Positions 60,178-64,000 of a DNA stretch of 64,000 nucleotides are shown here, in pieces. A program made the translations under genes and the position numbers. The stretch lies in NCBI RefSeq assembly GCF_036057275.1, contig NZ_CP107945.1, forward strand, positions 6,138,001-6,202,000. Direction: 5' to 3'. The notes under the pieces are model-generated. The model was not told where the DNA came from. It made no database searches and saw only the letters and a program-made list of their open reading frames with translations. Numbering within the stretch: the first letter of the stretch is position 1; each line of letters starts with the position of its first letter. This DNA comes from Streptomyces sp. NBC_00390 (GTDB lineage Bacteria > Actinomycetota > Actinomycetes > Streptomycetales > Streptomycetaceae).

Positions 60178-60579
60178 TCAGCAGTCCACGGCGAGCCGGC
60201 TGCGCAGCAGCGCGGCCAGCGCGTCGGCGAACTCGACCGGGTCCACCGGCAGGGTCACCGCCGCCTCCGCACGGCTCCAGGTCGCGAGCCAGGCGTCCTG
60301 CGGGCGGCCCATCAGCAGCAGCACGGGCGGGCAGTTGAAGATCTCGTCCTTGATCTGCCGGCAGACCCCCATACCGCCCGCCGGAACCGTCTCGCCGTCC
60401 AGCACGCACACATCGACGCCGCCCTCCTCCAGGGCCTTCAGGACCGCCGGCAGCGTCGCGCACTCGAGGAACTCGACGGGCGGCAGATCCGCGGCCGGCC
60501 TGCGTCCCGCCGCCAGTCTGACCTGCTCGCGCGTGTTGGCGTCGTCGCTGTAGACCAGGACCGTGGCGCTCGACTGCAT
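60178..60579 (-). CDS. Receiver-like (pseudo-receiver) protein
   Basis: 133 residues with the alternating strand-helix pattern of a response regulator receiver: TVLVYSDDANTREQVRLAAG with an acidic pair and VDVCVLDGETVPAGGMGVCR, in which the aspartate of VLDGE is at the phosphoacceptor place. The conserved lysine near the end is missing: AAVTLPVDPVEFADALAALL has V in place of the usual KP. Phosphorylation is therefore doubtful and a scaffold or ligand-sensing role is possible. No output domain. ATG with GGAGG five bases upstream. Convergent with the transpeptidase gene and divergent from ctaE. Confidence 0.75.
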   Translation of the reverse strand: MQSSATVLVYSDDANTREQVRLAAGRRPAADLPPVEFLECATLPAVLKALEEGGVDVCVLDGETVPAGGMGVCRQIKDEIFNCPPVLLLMGRPQDAWLATWSRAEAAVTLPVDPVEFADALAALLRSRLAVDC

Positions 60580-60749
60580 GGTTCCTCCGCCTCGTTCGAT
60601 CAGGTGCAGATGCATGTGTTCTGGCGCGGATGCTACTCGCTCCGACTCCCGGTCAACACCGGTTCGGACAGGCCTTCGATGGGCCGTTCGGGCTGGACAC
60701 GGACCAGGAACACACCGAACGGCACCCCCCGGAGTGAGGGCGGGATAAG

Positions 60750-60770
60750 CGACCGACATAATGTCGGTCG
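60750..60770 (+). promoter_or_regulatory. Perfect palindrome spanning the ctaE start codon
   Basis: CGACCGACAT-A-ATGTCGGTCG, ten-base arms around one base; the ATG of ctaE is the first three bases of the right arm. In DNA it could be an operator; in mRNA it would fold over the start codon and limit translation. No good Shine-Dalgarno sequence precedes it. Confidence 0.6.
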
Positions 60771-61381
60771 TGGCGACAGCAACGACAGTAGAAACCGGGC
60801 ACGCGCACCCGACGGTCAATCGGCCGAACCTCACCAGTGTCGGAACCATCATCTGGTTGAGTTCCGAGCTGATGTTCTTCGCGGCCCTCTTCGCGATGTA
60901 CTTCACCCTGCGATCGGTGACGGGTGCCGAGTACTGGACAGAGCAGGCTTCGTTCCTGAACTTCCCGTTCTCGGCGACCAACACCACGATCCTGGTGCTC
61001 TCCTCCCTCACCTGCCAGCTCGGCGTCTTCGCCGCGGAGCGAGGCGATGTGAAGAAGCTCAGGACGTGGTTCATCATCACCTTCGTGATGGGTGCCATCT
61101 TCATCGGCGGCCAGGTCTACGAGTACACCGAGCTGGTCAAGCACGAGGGGCTCTCCCTCTCGTCCGGCCCGTACGGCTCGGTGTTCTACCTGACCACCGG
61201 CTTCCACGGCCTGCATGTGACGGGCGGTCTCATCGCCTTCCTGCTGGTCCTCGGCCGCACCTACGCGGCCCGGCGATTCACCCACGAGCAGGCAACCGCC
61301 GCCATCGTCGTGTCCTACTACTGGCACTTCGTCGATGTCGTCTGGATCGGCCTCTTCGCCACGATCTACATGATCAAGTAA
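60761..61381 (+). CDS. ctaE: Cytochrome c oxidase subunit III (CtaE)
   Basis: 206 residues, five membrane helices (the short actinobacterial form without the first two). LTSVGTIIWLSSELMFFAAL, NTTILVLSSLTCQLGVFAAE, GFHGLHVTGGLIAFLLVLGR and VSYYWHFVDVVWIGLFATIY are classical subunit III motifs. The start region matches known streptomycete CtaE (MSVVATATTVETGHAHP). It heads the ctaE-qcrC-qcrA-qcrB operon that builds the bcc-aa3 supercomplex with the ctaCDF products. The start codon lies within a perfect palindrome. Confidence 0.96.
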   Translation: MSVVATATTVETGHAHPTVNRPNLTSVGTIIWLSSELMFFAALFAMYFTLRSVTGAEYWTEQASFLNFPFSATNTTILVLSSLTCQLGVFAAERGDVKKLRTWFIITFVMGAIFIGGQVYEYTELVKHEGLSLSSGPYGSVFYLTTGFHGLHVTGGLIAFLLVLGRTYAARRFTHEQATAAIVVSYYWHFVDVVWIGLFATIYMIK

Positions 61382-61462
61382 TCGGCGCGGACGGCACCCG
61401 CCGTCTGAAGCAGACATAGTCCAGAAGCATCGACGCAGAAAATCCTGACACCGGGGTAATCC

Positions 61463-62272
61463 GTGAAAAAGCTCTCCGTACGACGACGCCATCCGCTGGC
61501 GGCGGTCGTCGTCCTACTCTTCGCGCTGGCGGCCACTGGGGGGCTGTACGCCGCGTTCGCACCCGCGGACAAGGCGCAGGCCGATGAGACCGCCCAGTCC
61601 CTCGCCATCAAGGAGGGCCAGAAGCTCTACACCGTCGGCTGCGCCAGCTGCCACGGTACGGGCGGTCAGGGAACCACCGACGGCCCGTCCCTGGTGGGCG
61701 TCGGCTCCGCAGCCGTCGACTTCCAGGTCGCCACCGGCCGTATGCCCGCCCAGCAGCCCGGCGCGCAGGTGCCGAAGAAGCCGGTCATCTACTCGCAGGC
61801 GCAGATCGACCAGCTCGCGGCGTACGTCGCCTCGCTCGGAGCCGGTCCGATCACGCCGACCGAGAAGCAGTACAACCCGGCGGGCGCGAACATCGCCAAG
61901 GGTGGCGAGCTGTTCCGCAACAACTGCGCCCAGTGCCACAACTTCACCGGTGAAGGCGGCGCGCTGACCGACGGCAAGTACGCCCCGAGCCTGGACGGCG
62001 TCAGCCCGAAGCACCTCTTCGAGGCCATGCAGACCGGCCCGCAGAACATGCCGTCCTTCCCGGACACCACGCTGCCCGAGCAGGAGAAGCGCGACATCAT
62101 CGCGTACGTCAAGACCGTGAACAGTGACGAGACCCCAACCCCCGGCGGCTTCGCGCTGGGCGGCATCGGCCCCGTGGCCGAGGGTCTGTTCGGCTGGATC
62201 TTCGGTCTCGGCTCGCTGATCGCTGTTGCCATCTGGGTCGCGGCCCACACCGCTAAGGCCAAGAAGTCATGA
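61463..62272 (+). CDS. qcrC: Diheme cytochrome c subunit of the bcc complex (QcrC)
   Basis: 269 residues. N-terminal signal-anchor (HPLAAVVVLLFALAATGGLY), two c-type heme motifs CASCH and CAQCH, with methionine ligands in TGRMPAQQPG and PQNMPSFPD, and a C-terminal membrane helix (GWIFGLGSLIAVAIWVAAHT) followed by basic residues. The two heme domains replace soluble cytochrome c and wire the bc1 part directly to the oxidase. GTG start at 61463, 82 bases after ctaE. Stop overlaps the qcrA start (ATGA). Confidence 0.97.
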   Translation: MKKLSVRRRHPLAAVVVLLFALAATGGLYAAFAPADKAQADETAQSLAIKEGQKLYTVGCASCHGTGGQGTTDGPSLVGVGSAAVDFQVATGRMPAQQPGAQVPKKPVIYSQAQIDQLAAYVASLGAGPITPTEKQYNPAGANIAKGGELFRNNCAQCHNFTGEGGALTDGKYAPSLDGVSPKHLFEAMQTGPQNMPSFPDTTLPEQEKRDIIAYVKTVNSDETPTPGGFALGGIGPVAEGLFGWIFGLGSLIAVAIWVAAHTAKAKKS

Positions 62273-63345
62273 GTAGCCAAGAGATTCCAGACGAGAACCT
62301 GCCCGCAGAGCAGGACGCCGCGCACGGCGCGGCCCACGGCGGCGCTGCCGTAGCCCAGCGCACGGAGGACTCCCCGTTCGCCGACCCGGGACTGCCGGCT
62401 CACAAGCCGCGCATCCAGGACATCGACGAGCGTGCCGCGAGGCGCTCCGAGCGTGCCGTTGCCTTCATGTTCACGCTGTCGATGCTGGCCACGATCGGCT
62501 TCATCGCCTCGTTCGTGACCATCGGCGTCGACACGATCGTGTACATCTGGCCGCTCGGTCACATCAGCGCGCTGAACTTCGCGCTGGGTACGACGCTTGG
62601 CATCGCGCTCTTCTGCATCGGCGCGGGCGCGGTCCACTGGGCCCGCACCCTGATGTCCGACGTGGAGACCCCGGACGACCGCCACCCGATCGAGGCCGAC
62701 CCCGAGGTCAAGGCCAAGGTCATGGCCGACTTCGCCGACGGTGCCGCGGATTCCGCCATCGGCCGGCGCAAGCTCATCCGCAACACCATGTTCGGGGCGC
62801 TGGCCATGGTGCCGCTCTCCGGTGTGGTGCTGCTGCGCGAGCTCGGTCCGCTGCCGGAGAACAAGCTCCGCAAGACCCTGTGGGCCAAGGGCAAAGAGCT
62901 CATCAACATGAACACGAACGAGCCGCTGCGCCCCGAGGACGTCGTGGTCGGTTCGCTCACCTTCGTCATGCCCGAGGGCCTGGAGGAGTCCAGCCACGAC
63001 TTCAACAACCAGATCGCCAAGGCTGCCGTGATGGTCGTCCGCATCCAGCCGGAGGACATCAAGGACAAGCAAGAGCTGGAGTGGTCGGTCGACGGCATCG
63101 TGGCCTTCTCCAAGATCTGCACCCATGTCGGCTGCCCGATCAGCCTGTACGAGCAGCAGACGCACCACGTCCTCTGCCCGTGCCACCAGTCCACCTTCGA
63201 CCTCTCCGACGGCGCCCGCGTCATCTTCGGTCCGGCCGGTCACCCGCTTCCGCAGCTGCAGATCGGCGTCAACGCCGAAGGCAACCTCGAGGCGCTGGGC
63301 GACTTCGAAGAGCCCGTCGGTCCTGCCTTCTGGGAGCGCGGATGA
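62269..63345 (+). CDS. qcrA: Rieske iron-sulfur subunit of the bcc complex (QcrA)
   Basis: 358 residues. Acidic N-terminal cytoplasmic segment of about 60 residues, three membrane helices (VAFMFTLSMLATIGFIASFV, GTTLGIALFCIGAGAVHWAR, TMFGALAMVPLSGVVLLREL), typical for actinobacteria, then the Rieske domain with the cluster ligands in ICTHVGCPI and LCPCHQSTFD. It transfers electrons from menaquinol to QcrC. ATG overlaps the qcrC stop; its own stop overlaps the qcrB start (ATGA), so all three are translationally coupled. Confidence 0.97.
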   Translation: MSSQEIPDENLPAEQDAAHGAAHGGAAVAQRTEDSPFADPGLPAHKPRIQDIDERAARRSERAVAFMFTLSMLATIGFIASFVTIGVDTIVYIWPLGHISALNFALGTTLGIALFCIGAGAVHWARTLMSDVETPDDRHPIEADPEVKAKVMADFADGAADSAIGRRKLIRNTMFGALAMVPLSGVVLLRELGPLPENKLRKTLWAKGKELINMNTNEPLRPEDVVVGSLTFVMPEGLEESSHDFNNQIAKAAVMVVRIQPEDIKDKQELEWSVDGIVAFSKICTHVGCPISLYEQQTHHVLCPCHQSTFDLSDGARVIFGPAGHPLPQLQIGVNAEGNLEALGDFEEPVGPAFWERG

Positions 63346-64000
63346 GTACTGCAACAGACACGAAGAAGAAGGCGCCCGCCGGCGAGCGGGTGGCCGACTG
63401 GGCGGACGGCCGGCTCGGGATCTACTCCCTGGCCAAGGCCAACATGCGGAAGATCTTCCCGGACCACTGGTCGTTCATGCTCGGCGAGATCGCGCTCTAC
63501 AGCTTCATCATCATCATCCTCACGGGTGTGTATCTGACGCTGTTCTTCCACCCGAGCATGAACGAGGTCGAGTACCACGGCTCGTACGTGCCGATGCAGG
63601 GCATCCGCATGACCGAGGCCTACGCCTCGACCCTGCACATCAGCTTCGACGTCCGCGGCGGTCTGCTCATCCGGCAGATCCACCACTGGGCCGCGCTGAT
63701 CTTCCTCGCCGCGATGTTCGTGCACATGATGCGCGTCTTCTTCACCGGCGCGTTCCGCAAGCCGCGTGAGATCAACTGGCTGTTCGGCTTCCTGCTGTTC
63801 GTCCTCGGCATGTTCACCGGCTTCACCGGCTACTCGCTCCCCGACGACCTGCTGTCCGGCACGGGTGTCCGCTTCACCCAGGGCGCGATCCTGGCCACGC
63901 CGATCGTCGGCACGTATCTGTCGTTCTTCCTGTTCGGCGGCGAGTTCCCCGGCCACGAGATGGTGGCCCGGTTCTACTCGATCCACATCCTGCTGCTGCC
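63342..64000 (+). CDS. qcrB: Cytochrome b subunit of the bcc complex (QcrB), partial
   Basis: The first 219 residues are in the window; the gene runs off the right edge. Cytoplasmic N-terminus, first helix FMLGEIALYSFIIIILTGVY, the motif TEAYASTLHISFDVRGGLLI, and heme b histidines in QIHHWAALIFLAAMFVHMMR. GMFTGFTGYSLPDDLLSGTG is the quinol-site glycine-rich helix. The frame is open to the last complete codon. ATG overlaps the qcrA stop. Confidence 0.96.
   Translation, partial: MSTATDTKKKAPAGERVADWADGRLGIYSLAKANMRKIFPDHWSFMLGEIALYSFIIIILTGVYLTLFFHPSMNEVEYHGSYVPMQGIRMTEAYASTLHISFDVRGGLLIRQIHHWAALIFLAAMFVHMMRVFFTGAFRKPREINWLFGFLLFVLGMFTGFTGYSLPDDLLSGTGVRFTQGAILATPIVGTYLSFFLFGGEFPGHEMVARFYSIHILLL

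Noticed and set aside
60151..60180. Three tandem copies of GCGGTCCCCA between the transpeptidase and pseudo-receiver genes
   Set aside because: The array is short, the third copy is diverged and it overlaps the pseudo-receiver stop; noted, but too small to interpret.

Overview
The window looks like a stretch of Streptomyces (or very close relative) chromosome. GC content is very high, many genes start with GTG, and almost all genes have strong G/C third positions. The gene content is typically streptomycete: a helix-turn-helix/DUF5753 plus DUF397 pair, an NsdA-like regulator, an actinobacterial bcc-aa3 respiratory supercomplex and a PspA/PspAA pair. No rRNA, tRNA, CRISPR array or prophage is visible.

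Layout. 1-2.5 kb: lipoate synthesis (lipA, lipB) next to a DUF4191 membrane protein and a small hypothetical. 2.7-11.6 kb: NsdA-like regulator, a repeat-rich intergenic stretch, then single-function genes (amine-oxidase-like flavoprotein, TIGR01777 protein, GNAT, DUF4240, SDR, lipoprotein, WYL and MerR regulators). 11.7-15.8 kb: aceE (homodimeric pyruvate dehydrogenase E1) and a GntR/FadR regulator, separated by a second repeat-rich stretch that carries an inverted copy of the repeat at 4.4 kb. 16.1-19.2 kb: a small accessory patch with an unknown gene, a TnpB-only IS200/IS605-type element and an XRE-DUF397 pair. 19.4-24.4 kb: sucB, lpd and pepA. The window therefore holds lipoate synthesis together with the E1, E2 and E3 components that need it.

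24.6-30.8 kb: a compact four-gene cluster that I read as a Pel/galactosaminogalactan-like exopolysaccharide locus: an Agd3-like secreted deacetylase, a PelF-like glycosyltransferase, a PelG-like membrane protein and a spherulin-4/Sph3-like hydrolase. In Pseudomonas, PelA carries the hydrolase and deacetylase as one protein; here they are separate genes. This is the most interesting system in the window. 30.8-37.2 kb: a lipoprotein, late cobalamin genes (cobS, cobT and a cobU fused to a metallo-beta-lactamase-like domain) with two orphan membrane proteins between them, and a small conserved protein. 37.5-40.0 kb: a membrane-anchored protein overlapping a NodB-GT2 fusion whose deacetylase motifs are degenerate.

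40.5-48.7 kb: methyltransferase, DUF3043 membrane protein, then an envelope-stress set in one direction (pspA, pspAA, NarL-type two-component system, RND pump). 48.7-55.4 kb: nadA, an A-type Fe-S carrier (divergent from nadA), a large membrane-anchored protein, adenosine kinase (adoK) and a cysteine desulfurase-TusA fusion. 55.6-64 kb: terminal respiratory genes ctaC-ctaD-ctaF, an L,D-transpeptidase lipoprotein and a pseudo-receiver, then ctaE-qcrC-qcrA-qcrB; qcrB runs off the right edge.

Several perfect inverted repeats sit in front of core metabolic genes (aceE, lpd, nadA, ctaC, ctaE) and are reported as candidate operators. All functional assignments come from reading motifs and recalling families; no database search was run.
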